Positions 18,606-28,672 of a DNA stretch of 64,000 nucleotides are shown here, piece after piece. Both the position numbers and the translations under genes were made by a program. Each line of letters opens with the position of its first letter. The stretch's first letter is position 1. The notes beneath the pieces are model-generated. The model was not told the origin of the DNA, made no database searches, and worked only from the letters and a program-made list of their open reading frames with translations. Source of the DNA: Pirellulales bacterium (GTDB lineage: Bacteria; Planctomycetota; Planctomycetia; Pirellulales; S012-138); assembly GCA_028066245.1 (NCBI GenBank), contig JALCBR010000010.1, forward strand, positions 1 to 64,000. Reading direction: 5' to 3'.

Positions 18606-19670
18606 ATGTCTCAATTGACGATCAATCTTTCCCGTCTGCGCGTGGCCGTCGTGGGGCTCGGTTCCATTGGCAATCGCCACTTGAACAACTTGCATCAGTT
18701 GGGCGTCGAGCAGCGCTCAGTCGTTCGACGTTCCACCCAGACTAACCCGGCGTTTGCAACTCCACCCGATGCCGAAGTCTGTTCCAGCGCTGAAGGTGCG
18801 ATCGCCCATGGCATTGACGTGGCGATTATCTGCACGCCGTCCAGCCTGCATTTTCCATCGGCGGCGCCGTTCATCGAGGCGGGAATTCCGGTGTTGATTG
18901 AGAAGCCGTTGGAATCGACGCCTCGCGCCGCGAATCGCCTTGTGGATTTAGCGCGGCAGCAAGGTTCATACGCCGCGGTGGCGTATTGCATGCGGTACCA
19001 TCCCGCCTACCGCGCCGCGTACGAATTCATCTGTAGCGGAAAGCTGGGAGAAGTCTCTTCAGCCCAGGCGCACTTTCACACTTACCTTCCCGACTGGCAT
19101 CCCTACGAAGACTTTCGCAAGTCGTACGCTGCGCGAGCCGACCTGGGCGGCGGCGTCATCCCCACGCTCGATCATGAGATTGATTTCCTGCTGTGGACGC
19201 TTGGTCCTGGCCGCCTAATCGACGCCAGGCTGACAAGCGGACAAGAGAGCTTGCAGATTGACGTCCCTGTGGCGGCGAATTTGACAGTGGAGCATGAGTC
19301 TGGGCTCCATTCTCAGATCAGCTTGGATTTCTCCAATCGTGATTTCTCGCGGGGTTTTCGTTTCTGCGGGACCACCGGAGAACTCCGCTTTGATATGGAT
19401 GAGGGCGTTTTGTCCTTCGCTGTCGCAGAATGTGCGGATCAGTCGGACCAGCCTGAGAAGCTAGCGGTTGCTACCGCAGACGATCTGAACGCAATGTATC
19501 TCGCGATGCTCCGGCAGACTCTGACGGAGATTGCTACGGGAACAACACCGTCAACGCCACTAGTCGCAGGCGTCCAATCGCTGGAAATCTGCGATCAGGC
19601 GGTGCGGCTGAACGTAAAGCATGAACCTAACGAAATACCAGTTGCCGGCTCAAGGATTGGCGAAGTTTGA
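18606..19670 (+). CDS. Gfo/Idh/MocA-family oxidoreductase
   Basis: A 354-residue NAD(P)-dependent oxidoreductase. The Rossmann motif VVGLGSIGNRHLNNLHQLGV is near residues 15-34; IICTPSSLHFPSAAPFIEAG and VLIEKPLE (catalytic Lys of the EKP motif) follow; and the C-terminal domain has DLGGGVIPTLDHEIDFLLWT with the conserved D..H pair. Enzymes of this family act on nucleotide-sugar or inositol substrates. Following NeuB- and SpsF-like genes by 60 bases on the same strand, it probably modifies the sugar acid or its precursor for a surface glycan. The start is set 20 residues into the open frame at the first residue compatible with the fold. Confidence 0.88.
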   Translation: MSQLTINLSRLRVAVVGLGSIGNRHLNNLHQLGVEQRSVVRRSTQTNPAFATPPDAEVCSSAEGAIAHGIDVAIICTPSSLHFPSAAPFIEAGIPVLIEKPLESTPRAANRLVDLARQQGSYAAVAYCMRYHPAYRAAYEFICSGKLGEVSSAQAHFHTYLPDWHPYEDFRKSYAARADLGGGVIPTLDHEIDFLLWTLGPGRLIDARLTSGQESLQIDVPVAANLTVEHESGLHSQISLDFSNRDFSRGFRFCGTTGELRFDMDEGVLSFAVAECADQSDQPEKLAVATADDLNAMYLAMLRQTLTEIATGTTPSTPLVAGVQSLEICDQAVRLNVKHEPNEIPVAGSRIGEV

Positions 19671-19794
19671 CTGCCGTGCACTGGAGTCTGGCGGTGGTGC
19701 GCTGTCCGAGGCTATAAATGGATGATAGCAGGCGTTCAGTTAGGCTCGTTTGCCCGTTTTTGGGTTGAAGAAAATCATCCTTCAAGGATCACCG

Positions 19795-21132
19795 ATGAAA
19801 TTGCATGCGTGGATGAATCGTAGCGTTTTTTGCAGGCGCCTGATGGGATTTGGACTCGTGATCGCGATTGCGGCGGTCGCGACGGCCCAACAACCGGCCG
19901 GGTCCCAGAATGCCGCTTCGGATGTGAGTCAAGATCGTGCGACGGATATCGATACACGTCCGCTGCCCCTTGGCGTTGAGATTGCGTTTCCCAACGTGAA
20001 CTGGCCGGGATGGGAAAGTCCGGAGGAGTCCGGCAGGAGCGTCGACTTTCGACCGATCTTGCTTACGCACGCTGGCGACCAATCCAACCGCGTCTTTGTT
20101 CCCACGCAACGAGGCGTGATCTATGTGTTCGCCAACGATCAAGAAACAACGCAGGCGGAGGTCTTCCTTGATCTCAAGAGCATCGTTTCCTACAGCCCTC
20201 GCATGAACGAGGAAGGCTTTCTGGGAATGGCCTTTCATCCGGACTATGCGTCCAACGGAGAGTTCTTTGTTTACTACACAAACAAGCATCGTCCGCATCA
20301 AAATGTGATCGCGCGCTATCGCGTCAGCCAAGACAATCCGAACATCGCCGATCCGAACTCGGAAGAGATCCTGCTGGTGCTGGATAAGCCATTCTGGAAT
20401 CACGATGGCGGCACGCTTGGCTTTGGGCCGGACGGTTTTCTGTACATTGCCGTGGGCGATGGCGGTGCGGCCAATGATCCGCACAAGCACGGGCAAAATC
20501 TTTCGACCTTGTTAGGCACGATTTTGCGCATCGACGTGGACAACAAGCAGGAGGGATTGGCCTACGCAATTCCCGCCGACAATCCCTTTGTTGATGTCGC
20601 AGATGCAAGGGGTGAGATTTGGGCCTACGGACTGCGCAACGTCTGGCGGTTTGCTTTCGACGCGGAAACCGGCCTGCTGTGGGCTGGCGATGTTGGTCAG
20701 GACGAATGGGAAGAGATCGACCTGATCGTCAAGGGAGGCAACTACGGCTGGAACGTTCGCGAAGGTTTACACCACTTTGTTCCCAAGCGGCGACGCCGCC
20801 CAGCCCAGGAACCAAAAAAGCCTGAAGGCATGATCGATCCCATCTGGGAGTATCACCACGATATCGGCAAGTCGATCACCGGTGGATTCGTTTATCGCGG
20901 CAAGAACATCCCCGAGCTGCAGGGCGCCTACCTGTATGCGGACTACGTTTCCGGACAGATCTGGGCTCTGTGGTATGACACGGATTCCCAACAGGTGACA
21001 GCGAATCGCGAGATTCCTTTGCCTGAGAGCATTCCCGTGATGTCTTTTGGAGAAGACGAGCAAGGCGAAGCGTACTTCACGACGTTCTCACTGGAAGGCC
21101 AAGGGATCTATCGGCTAACGCCACGCCAGTGA
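19795..21132 (+). CDS. Secreted PQQ-type sugar dehydrogenase (GSDH family)
   Basis: The 445-residue protein starts with a signal peptide (MKLHAWMNRS...GFGLVIAIAAVATA). The remainder is a six-bladed beta propeller of the soluble glucose/sorbosone dehydrogenase type. Characteristic motifs are GFLGMAFHPDYASNGEFFVY, WNHDGGTLGFGPDGFLYIAVG (the catalytic-His/PQQ region), GLRNVWRFAFDAETGLLWAG, DVGQDEWEEIDLI, GGNYGWNVREG and SITGGFVYRG. AAGGA six bases upstream sets the start. Such proteins oxidise aldoses or related compounds in the periplasm; the substrate is unknown. It converges with the ThuA-like gene. Confidence 0.9.
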   Translation: MKLHAWMNRSVFCRRLMGFGLVIAIAAVATAQQPAGSQNAASDVSQDRATDIDTRPLPLGVEIAFPNVNWPGWESPEESGRSVDFRPILLTHAGDQSNRVFVPTQRGVIYVFANDQETTQAEVFLDLKSIVSYSPRMNEEGFLGMAFHPDYASNGEFFVYYTNKHRPHQNVIARYRVSQDNPNIADPNSEEILLVLDKPFWNHDGGTLGFGPDGFLYIAVGDGGAANDPHKHGQNLSTLLGTILRIDVDNKQEGLAYAIPADNPFVDVADARGEIWAYGLRNVWRFAFDAETGLLWAGDVGQDEWEEIDLIVKGGNYGWNVREGLHHFVPKRRRRPAQEPKKPEGMIDPIWEYHHDIGKSITGGFVYRGKNIPELQGAYLYADYVSGQIWALWYDTDSQQVTANREIPLPESIPVMSFGEDEQGEAYFTTFSLEGQGIYRLTPRQ

Positions 21133-21301
21133 CGCTCTTCAGCCAAACGATCAACCGGCCCGATAATATTCAGCTATAGGCAGGATTCATGGTCGAAGGG
21201 CTGTCCTGGCCGAGCAATCCTCGTTGCTCAGGCACTTCCCCGGACAAGCTAGTTCGCCTGCGGTCATCGCAGCTGGGAGTTGGCTCAGCGGCGGATTCAG
21301 G

Positions 21302-22396
21302 TCAAGGCCGTTCGAGGCTCCAGTCAGACGGTTTGACGCCACGTTTGTACCCGTCAAAACGGAAACGCGTTGGCTTAAACTCACTGAAAAAATCTACGTT
21401 CGCGGCCTCGGGGACCTCGCCTTCCAGGTTGAGACCCCAGTAGCAGGCGTTGACCAGCAGCCGGCGGACGCCCTTGTTGGCAAAGTCTTGCGATGCGCCA
21501 ATTGTACTAGTGAAAATGCGGGCCGTTTTTCCAGAGGGAGCTTCATAAACATTGGTCCAGGCAATCGGCATCATGGGGGCGTTCTGTTCACCGGTCACAG
21601 GCTCAGAATCTTCTCGCATGCCAGATAGCACCTGACCCAACACCAGCGGCTGGCAAGTTTTCCTCAGCGGCAGTCTAACGCGATAGACATCGGTCGGTCC
21701 CCAGATGTCGCCGTCGCCAATGCCGCGCAAGATGGGGTGCGACTGTTGGCCTTCGACGAAGACTCCGCGCGAGCTTTGCCTACCGTGCTGTCCATGATGT
21801 GCGACCCAAGTTTCACCCAAGACATGGCGGCCGAAGCCACCTTGCCACTGGCGCCCGTTGACGGAATATCGTTTGTATGTCTCGCTGCTGTCGAGCTTGA
21901 ACGCATGTGTGGATGTGCGGATCGCCACGATCGGCTTGCCGGCTTCGACATAGTCGACAATGTACCGCATCTGCTCGTCCGGCAAGTCACGGTAGCGCGT
22001 AAAGATCACCATCAAATCCGCAGACTCCAGTGACTGGAGCCCAGGGATGTTGTTGTTGACGTTGGGGTTGATTTCTCCGGTTGCCGAATCGATGGCGAAG
22101 CACACCGTGCACTTGAAGCCGTGTCGTTGGGCGAGGATTTGCGCCAGAGCGGGCAGCGTTTCTTCCGAGCGATACTCCTCGTCACCAGAAATCAGCACAA
22201 TGTGTTTGGGCTCGCTGCGGAGATCTGCCGCAGGCCCTTGAGTTCCATCAAGTACTAAGAATGCGTCGTCCTGGCGCAGGGAGCTTCCCTCGCTATCGCT
22301 GCGGAGGGCTGTTGCTGGGTCTTGCGCCGCGGTAGGAAGCGATGCTATGCCACACAGGACGATGGCAAATATGCCGGTCATATGAAGTCGCGTCAT
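21302..22396 (-). CDS. Secreted ThuA-like (trehalose-utilisation type) protein
   Basis: A 364-residue protein with signal peptide (MTRLHMTGIFAIVLCGIASL...AAQ) and a class-I glutamine-amidotransferase-like domain of the ThuA family. Motifs include HIVLISGDEEYRSEETLPAL, DLMVIFTRYRDLPDEQMRYI, GKPIVAIRTSTHAF, where the nucleophile elbow carries Arg-Thr instead of Cys, and HHGQHGR. The lack of Cys means amidotransferase chemistry is not expected. The family is common in planctomycetes next to dehydrogenases and DUF1080 proteins and is linked by context to sugar breakdown. The frame is open 23 residues upstream of the chosen start, but the signal peptide favours 22396. Confidence 0.85.
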   Translation of the reverse strand: MTRLHMTGIFAIVLCGIASLPTAAQDPATALRSDSEGSSLRQDDAFLVLDGTQGPAADLRSEPKHIVLISGDEEYRSEETLPALAQILAQRHGFKCTVCFAIDSATGEINPNVNNNIPGLQSLESADLMVIFTRYRDLPDEQMRYIVDYVEAGKPIVAIRTSTHAFKLDSSETYKRYSVNGRQWQGGFGRHVLGETWVAHHGQHGRQSSRGVFVEGQQSHPILRGIGDGDIWGPTDVYRVRLPLRKTCQPLVLGQVLSGMREDSEPVTGEQNAPMMPIAWTNVYEAPSGKTARIFTSTIGASQDFANKGVRRLLVNACYWGLNLEGEVPEAANVDFFSEFKPTRFRFDGYKRGVKPSDWSLERP

Positions 22397-22629
22397 GGGA
22401 GATCTCAATCCGTGCAACACGTCTCGACGAACCGAAAAAGCGGAGTGGGCTCTCGATAGCAACAATAGCCCATCCTGAACAGCCCGTTAGGATAGCGGGT
22501 GAAACATGTTGCATCCACGATTCTCACGCCATGCCGGATGTTGTGCCTGTGCGATGGTCTTTGTGCGGTGGCTAGGAAGATGCGCGGTAAATTGCCTATA
22601 ATTCGGTTGTTCCTGTGTTTCGGCCCTGC

Positions 22630-23517
22630 ATGATTGTGATGGATTTACCTGCCGAAGTTTCCGCAAAACGCGATCAACTCCTCGAAGTGCTCCGTGGCTA
22701 TGGGAGTTGCGCCGTCGCGTTCTCTGCCGGAGTGGACAGCACCGTGGTTGCCAAAGCGGCTCAGCTGGCACTGCACAACAGTGCAATAGCCGTGACCGCT
22801 TCCAGCCCCAGTTTGGCTGCCGGAGAGCTCGAACAGGCCAAAGAACTTGCCGCACTGATGGGAATCAGGCATCAAGTCATTGCCACGGCGGAAGTCGAAC
22901 AGGACGCCTATCGGCGTAACGGCACAGACCGTTGCTACCACTGCAAGACAGAGCTCTACAGCCGCGTGGAAGAACTAACAGCGCGGCTGGACGTTGCGGT
23001 GATTTGCAACGGGGCGAATGTTGATGACCTGGGGGATTATCGACCAGGAATGACTGCTGCGGATGAGCACCAGGTTCGCAGTCCGTTGATCGAATGTGGG
23101 TTGAACAAGGAAGATGTCCGGCACTTGGCCGCTGCGTGGGAACTTCCCGTGTGGGACAAGCCGGCAACACCTTGTCTGTCCAGCCGGATTGCCTATGGCG
23201 AAGAAGTTACGCCGGAACGGTTGGCGATGATTGACGCGGCTGAACAATTCTTGCGAGAGCTAGGGCTCGGAGAATTGCGCGTGCGGTACCATCATGGAGG
23301 CTTGGCACGGATTGAAGTGCCTGCGGAATCAATCGCCAGCTGCGCGGCGAAGGACTTGGCAGGGCGCATCCATGCGAAATTCAAGGAACTCGGCTTTACG
23401 TTCGTTACGCTCGACCTGGCCGGATTTCGCTCTGGCAGCATGAACCATGGATTGGAACGCCAGAGTTCGCCGACTTTGGTGCAACTGCGGATTGATCCGG
23501 TTGCCAAGGGGCGATAA
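22630..23517 (+). CDS. larE: ATP-dependent sacrificial sulfur transferase LarE
   Basis: LarE makes the thiocarboxylates of the nickel-pincer cofactor of lactate racemase-type enzymes by giving up sulfur from its own Cys. The 295-residue protein has the PP-loop ATP pyrophosphatase motif SAGVDS at 32-37, the conserved RCYHCKTELY, and CLSSRIAYG with Cys182 at the place of the sacrificial Cys (Cys176 in the Lactobacillus plantarum enzyme). The C-terminal helical oligomerisation part is intact. No larB, larC or larA lies in the window, so it may serve a distant locus or a broader sulfur-transfer role. Start choice is uncertain by 15 bases. Confidence 0.88.
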   Translation: MIVMDLPAEVSAKRDQLLEVLRGYGSCAVAFSAGVDSTVVAKAAQLALHNSAIAVTASSPSLAAGELEQAKELAALMGIRHQVIATAEVEQDAYRRNGTDRCYHCKTELYSRVEELTARLDVAVICNGANVDDLGDYRPGMTAADEHQVRSPLIECGLNKEDVRHLAAAWELPVWDKPATPCLSSRIAYGEEVTPERLAMIDAAEQFLRELGLGELRVRYHHGGLARIEVPAESIASCAAKDLAGRIHAKFKELGFTFVTLDLAGFRSGSMNHGLERQSSPTLVQLRIDPVAKGR

Positions 23518-23734
23518 GTCGGCGATTTTGCCTTTCCCAGCGAATGTGTCTCGCTTCAAACCTTTCCACTCCGCGCGGTTTCAACGGTCATCCGGTCGGA
23601 ATCAAGGCGTGTCAAGTAAATCGGCGCGCGGCTGCGGCTGACAATCCGTAGAATAGAGGAAGCGAGCGAGCATTGTGCCGATATTTGACTACAGGTGCAG
23701 GCAGCGAAGATAGCAACCGGAATTAGAGACCGAC

Positions 23735-26062
23735 GTGGAATTTCTTAATCCAGGCATGTTGGCGCTTGCCGGCGCGGCCGCAGCTCCGGTGATCTTGCAT
23801 TTGATCATGCGGCAGGCGCCCAAGCACATCATCTTTCCGGCTTTGCAGTTCATTCGCCAACGGCAAGAATCCAACCGTCGCCGACTGCGATTGCGCCATT
23901 TGCTCTTGTTGCTGCTGCGGGCCATGGCGCTGGCCTTGCTAGCCTTCGCCTTGGCGCGACCGAGCGTGACGGCTTCTGGGCTGTCCGTTAGCCAGGAAGC
24001 GCCAGTCTCCGCCGTGCTGGTGATTGATACTTCGCCGACGATGTCCTACCTGGAGGAAAACAAAACCCGCTTGGAACACGCCCAGGAGATCGCGAAGTGG
24101 TTGTTGGCGGAAATTCCCAGCGAGAGCCAAATAGCGGTGATTGATTCGCGGATTGACTCCAACGTCTTTCAAGTGGACATCAACGCGGCCGTGGAGTTCT
24201 TGAATGATTTGCAGCTAACCAACATCCCTGCGCGTTTTGATTCCGCTATTGAGTCCGCTTGGGATCTGGTCAAAAAGGGCGATCATGACGCCAAGGAGAT
24301 CTACGTCTTTACGGATCTGACTCGTGGCGGATGGCCATCAGAATCGGCAACCCGGTTGGCGGAAATGGCCAGCGAAAACCCCGGTGTCAGCGTGAACGTG
24401 GTGGACGTGGGCGTCTTGAACCCCCAAAACACACGGCTGGCCGCGCTGCATCTCTCCAAGCAAAACATCTCGCAAAGCCAGACATTGACACTGCGCGGGG
24501 AGGTGGAACGCATTGGGCAAGTCAACCAGGCGAACGTGCAACTGTGGCTGCAGGACGATGACGGCGAACTTGTGATGCGAGATCAGAAGTCGGTGAGTTT
24601 CAGTTCTAGCGGTGGCGCAGAGGTGGAGTTCTTGCTCAGCAATCTGCCTGCCGGGACACATCAGGGTGAAGTGCGGCTTTCCTCACGTGACAAACTGGCG
24701 ATTGACGATCGGCGCTATTTCACTGTTGATTCCAAACCGAAGTGGCCTGTCCTGATGGCATCACCATCGCTCAGCAGAGAGTATGACGCGGAATACAACG
24801 TGTCTTACTTGGCCGATGCACTGACGCTGCGATTTGACGGCACAACGCTTGACCAAAATGAACTTGGCAAAGCGAACTACTCGGACTACTCCGTGATCGC
24901 GCTGGTTGATCCTCGTCCGCTTTCCGCCGACGAATGGAACGGACTGCGAGAGTATGTCGAGGAAGGCGGAGCTTTGGCGATCTTCTTGGGGCGAAATGCC
25001 GGCGGCGGCGATCGGTTTAATATTCCTGCTGCCCAAGCATTGCTACCGGGTGAACTGAGCCAGGTTGCCACCTGGTCACAGCGTGATGTTCACATTGATG
25101 AGTTCGATTACCGCCACTCCATGCTGAGCCGATTTCAGGAGTGGGACGCGCCTTGGAGAGATTCTTGGATCTATCGAGCCTGGCAATTCAAGAATACCTA
25201 TGAAGGTGTGCAGACCATCGTCCAATTCACCAACGGCACGCCCGCGTTGCTGGAACGCGTGATCGGAGAAGGACGCGTGCTGGTGATGACCACGCCGATT
25301 TCAGATGACTTGCGCCGCGATGATGACCCCAATTACGAGGGTTGGACCAATCTGCCAATTGCCGATCCTCGCTGGCCGTTTGTGGCTTTGATGAACGAGT
25401 TGTTTTTGGATCTGGCCGTCAAAACGGATGAGACGCTTAACTTTCCCGCGGGACCGGGCATGACGGCCGTCCTGCACATTGATCCGGACGCAGGCATCGC
25501 TCGGTACAAGCTCCGCAACCCTCCCACGGAACGTTACCCGGCCGGCGAAGAGATGTTTCGTGATACGAACCCGGTCGACGCGCGCATTCTTGTCTCCTCG
25601 ATTGAAGAGATCGGCAACTACCGCGTCGAGCTACGCCCCAAAGGCCTGGACCGCGGCTTTTCTGTCAACCTCTCCAGCGAGCAAACGGATTTGGAGCGGA
25701 TTGACATCAGTTCGCTCAATGCCTTCTTTGCTGGTCGTGAAATTCCGGTGGCCAGGACACAAGATGAACTCCAGAGGAACGTCACGTTCACGCACTTTGG
25801 CCAGGAGATGTTTCCCTGGATCATTCTGATCGTCGCGCTGATCATGGGTGTGGAACATGTGTTGGCAAACCGCTTTTACGGCATGAGAGATGCGCCGACT
25901 GATCAAAAAGATAATCGTTCTGTGCTGGCCGGGTTCCGTACGTCCCCTGAGACGAGAAACGCCCAGGAGAATTCCCTAGGCGAAACCCCAGCGGACTCGC
26001 GTGATTTCGGAAACGGATCACCGGCAGCACCGGGTAATCCAACGCCCGCTGCACCAGCGTGA
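23735..26062 (+). CDS. BatA/VWA-domain membrane protein
   Basis: The 775-residue protein begins with a BatA (aerotolerance-type) N-terminus: FLNPGMLALAGAAAAPVILH, then a basic loop and a second membrane helix (residues 1-78). A von Willebrand A domain follows (about 90-240). Its MIDAS motif reads DTSPT instead of DxSxS. A beta-rich middle part includes PKWPVLMASPSLSREYDAEY and EYVEEGGALAIFLGRNAGGG, a ThuA/GATase-like region. A membrane helix (FPWIILIVALIMGVEHVLA) is near residue 700, then a polar Pro/Ala-rich tail. The start is GTG. With the next gene it forms a pair related to Bat operons, but the usual MoxR and DUF58 genes are not adjacent. Confidence 0.85.
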   Translation: MEFLNPGMLALAGAAAAPVILHLIMRQAPKHIIFPALQFIRQRQESNRRRLRLRHLLLLLLRAMALALLAFALARPSVTASGLSVSQEAPVSAVLVIDTSPTMSYLEENKTRLEHAQEIAKWLLAEIPSESQIAVIDSRIDSNVFQVDINAAVEFLNDLQLTNIPARFDSAIESAWDLVKKGDHDAKEIYVFTDLTRGGWPSESATRLAEMASENPGVSVNVVDVGVLNPQNTRLAALHLSKQNISQSQTLTLRGEVERIGQVNQANVQLWLQDDDGELVMRDQKSVSFSSSGGAEVEFLLSNLPAGTHQGEVRLSSRDKLAIDDRRYFTVDSKPKWPVLMASPSLSREYDAEYNVSYLADALTLRFDGTTLDQNELGKANYSDYSVIALVDPRPLSADEWNGLREYVEEGGALAIFLGRNAGGGDRFNIPAAQALLPGELSQVATWSQRDVHIDEFDYRHSMLSRFQEWDAPWRDSWIYRAWQFKNTYEGVQTIVQFTNGTPALLERVIGEGRVLVMTTPISDDLRRDDDPNYEGWTNLPIADPRWPFVALMNELFLDLAVKTDETLNFPAGPGMTAVLHIDPDAGIARYKLRNPPTERYPAGEEMFRDTNPVDARILVSSIEEIGNYRVELRPKGLDRGFSVNLSSEQTDLERIDISSLNAFFAGREIPVARTQDELQRNVTFTHFGQEMFPWIILIVALIMGVEHVLANRFYGMRDAPTDQKDNRSVLAGFRTSPETRNAQENSLGETPADSRDFGNGSPAAPGNPTPAAPA

Positions 26063-26176
26063 TGAGGAAGGAGACTATTCCGCAGTGAATTCGCACAGAT
26101 CGCTCTGACGTGTCACACTTCACGCGTTCAATGACAAGACGATGGGCTTGACCCATCGGTCCTTTGACCGGCTGTC

Positions 26177-28477
26177 ATGCCTTCGATTTCGATCAATCCA
26201 ATCTTTCACCTAGGCGTGGTCATTGCCATTGCCGTGGTGATGACTGCGCTCTTGTTGTTGGGTCCGGCGGCCAGCCGCATCAAGGGGCGACGTCGTGTCT
26301 GGCTCATTGCGCTGCGTCTTCTGGCGATCATTGCGATCATTTTTTCCATGCTGCGGCCAACGCTTGTTTACAAGTCAACGGAAGAGCGGATTGCGACGCT
26401 GCCCATCATTGTGGATGATTCGCGCAGCATGGGAATTTCCGATGACGGCGAAGTGACTCGGTGGGAACAACTGCAAGCAGCGCTCGAGGAAGCGCTGCCT
26501 GAGTTGATGGACCTGGGCGAGAACCTGAAGGTCAAGTTCTATCGCTTTGGTGCTGAGCCGGAAGAAATAACGCTCAGCAGCGGCACGTTGACTTTTCCTG
26601 ACGAGCCAACAGAGTCGGAGACGGCCATCGGCCATGCGATCTCGGAAGTACGCCGCCAAAACGCCGGCGAGAGAATCATCGGCATGGTGTTGCTGACTGA
26701 CGGCAATCAAAAGGCGATCGTCCCGCGCGACCGGCCTCCCCTGAACGAAGCCCGAGAGTTAAATGCCAGCGGAGTCGCGCTCTATGCGGTCGCTTTTGGT
26801 ACATCTTCCAGCCAGGAACAACTTCGCGATATCAGCATTGAGCAGCTCTCCGCGCCTGAGCGCATCTTTGAAAAGAACAAGATGCTGGTCACAGCGCAAG
26901 CGCGGCTGTTCGGATTCGCCAACCGGGCGATGCAAGTCGATTTGCTGATGGAGAACGGTGCGGGTGAAATGGAGGTCGTTGACTCGCAAACTATCCAATC
27001 GCGACGAGACGGTGATATCATCCCGATCGAACTTTCGCACATTCCTCGCCTGCCTGGAGAACGCAAAGTTCAAGTTCGCGTTGCGGATCAACAGGGTGAA
27101 TTGGTGACCGTCAACAATGAACAAAGCACATTTGTCACTGTTGATGCCGGCGGCATCAGCGTGTTCTACATGGAAGGGAAGCCGCGTCACGAGCAGAGAA
27201 ACGTCCGCAAATCGCTGGATGGATCAGCCAATATCGAGCTGATCCTCTTTCCACTGGACGCCGAAGAGTTCATTCGCGCCGGGACGGTCGATAACCCACG
27301 CCGCCCCGCGACAATCGCTCCGCTGCTTGACGAAGCGTTCACGCCCGGCCGTCACAATGTTTACATCTTGGGAGATGTCGACAGCAAAGCCTTCACGCCT
27401 GAAGAACTCGTCCGATTGCGGGAGTGTGTTGACGTTGGCTCTGGATTGATCATGATCGGCGGGGCACACGCATTCTCCGGCGGTGGATATGCTGACTCAC
27501 CGCTGGCAGCTGTCCTGCCGGTCGAACTCAATCGATTGGGAAACCAGCAATACGGGCAACCCATACGCTCGGACTTGCACATCGCAGGGCCGATACAAAC
27601 TGTACCTTCGGCATTGAATGACCGGCATTACGTGATTCGGCTAGAGAGCGAACGCGATGCCAACATGCAGCTTTGGCGAAACTTGCCGCCGCAAGATGGT
27701 GTCAACAAGATCCAGCCCCGCAATAGCGCCAACATTCTGCTGGAGGGGACCGCTCCTACGGAGCCGGGGAGAATTCCTATTCTTGTGTCTGATGTCTATG
27801 GCGGCGGTCGCACGTTGGCATTTGCCGGTGATTCCACGCACCGCTGGGTATTGCCCGGCTTCGGCGATCAGCACAAACGCTTTTGGCGGCAGTTGATCCT
27901 TTGGCTGGCACAGAAAGATCAGGGCGCTGATGGAGCCGTTAGGATTGTCCTCGACGAGCGCCGGCTGCGGCAGAACGCCCGAGCAAGTTTTACTTTGCAA
28001 GCTTTTACGACGGAAGAAGAACCGATTCCCGACGCTGAGTGGACGGCACAGATTGTCCTACCAGACGGCGAGAAACGCCAGCTCAACTTAAACCGGCGCG
28101 GCAATGATATGGTTGGTTCGTTCGCGGAAACGCTCGCCGCAGGCGATTATGTCATTGAAGCCCGCGCTGTGCGCAACGGAGAAGAGCTCGGAGCGTCGCG
28201 GGCACGGTTCCTGGTCTTTGAACAGGATTTGGAGATGGATCGTCCAGTGGCGGATTTCGACGCGCTGGCAACCTGGACTGCGGCTTCCGCCGGCGGCAAA
28301 GTTTATGGCCCCAAACAATTCTCAGAACTGATCGAGGAATTGCGCAAGCTACCGCAGCAGTTGAGCAAGACATCTTATTTGAAAGTCACGCTCTGGGACC
28401 GTTGGCCGCTCTACGCGATCATCGCTTGCCTGATGGTGGCCGAATGGTTCTTCCGCAAGAAGTGGGGCTTGGTATGA
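26177..28477 (+). CDS. VWA-domain membrane protein with GATase-like domain
   Basis: A 766-residue membrane protein, second of the Bat-like pair. Two N-terminal membrane helices (residues 8-28 and 40-58) are followed by a VWA domain with an intact MIDAS motif DDSRS. Then come a beta-sandwich region (RKVQVRVADQQGELVTVNNE) and a class-I glutamine-amidotransferase-like domain (about 320-590, with VYILGDVDSKAFTPEELVRL and GLIMIGGAHAFSGGG) that lacks a catalytic Cys. A final membrane helix (WPLYAIIACLMVAEWFF) ends at the basic C-terminus. Such proteins are widespread in planctomycetes; a role in envelope integrity or stress is inferred, not shown. No strong ribosome binding site is seen. Confidence 0.87.
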   Translation: MPSISINPIFHLGVVIAIAVVMTALLLLGPAASRIKGRRRVWLIALRLLAIIAIIFSMLRPTLVYKSTEERIATLPIIVDDSRSMGISDDGEVTRWEQLQAALEEALPELMDLGENLKVKFYRFGAEPEEITLSSGTLTFPDEPTESETAIGHAISEVRRQNAGERIIGMVLLTDGNQKAIVPRDRPPLNEARELNASGVALYAVAFGTSSSQEQLRDISIEQLSAPERIFEKNKMLVTAQARLFGFANRAMQVDLLMENGAGEMEVVDSQTIQSRRDGDIIPIELSHIPRLPGERKVQVRVADQQGELVTVNNEQSTFVTVDAGGISVFYMEGKPRHEQRNVRKSLDGSANIELILFPLDAEEFIRAGTVDNPRRPATIAPLLDEAFTPGRHNVYILGDVDSKAFTPEELVRLRECVDVGSGLIMIGGAHAFSGGGYADSPLAAVLPVELNRLGNQQYGQPIRSDLHIAGPIQTVPSALNDRHYVIRLESERDANMQLWRNLPPQDGVNKIQPRNSANILLEGTAPTEPGRIPILVSDVYGGGRTLAFAGDSTHRWVLPGFGDQHKRFWRQLILWLAQKDQGADGAVRIVLDERRLRQNARASFTLQAFTTEEEPIPDAEWTAQIVLPDGEKRQLNLNRRGNDMVGSFAETLAAGDYVIEARAVRNGEELGASRARFLVFEQDLEMDRPVADFDALATWTAASAGGKVYGPKQFSELIEELRKLPQQLSKTSYLKVTLWDRWPLYAIIACLMVAEWFFRKKWGLV

Positions 28478-28672
28478 GTGGGCGCGACGGGTGGTAGGAC
28501 ATAGTGCGTGCGATTCTGCGCGCTGAAGAGCTCTGAGAAGCCTCCAGTCGATATCCCGTTCTTGCGTTGCGCCGTGTCGAAGTTGTCGCCTCGAGGTAAG
28601 ATAGTGCGATCGAGAGCGCATCGCCGATGTTCGCCGGAATCGCACGATGAAGGCAATGAGAAGGAGAGAGCC

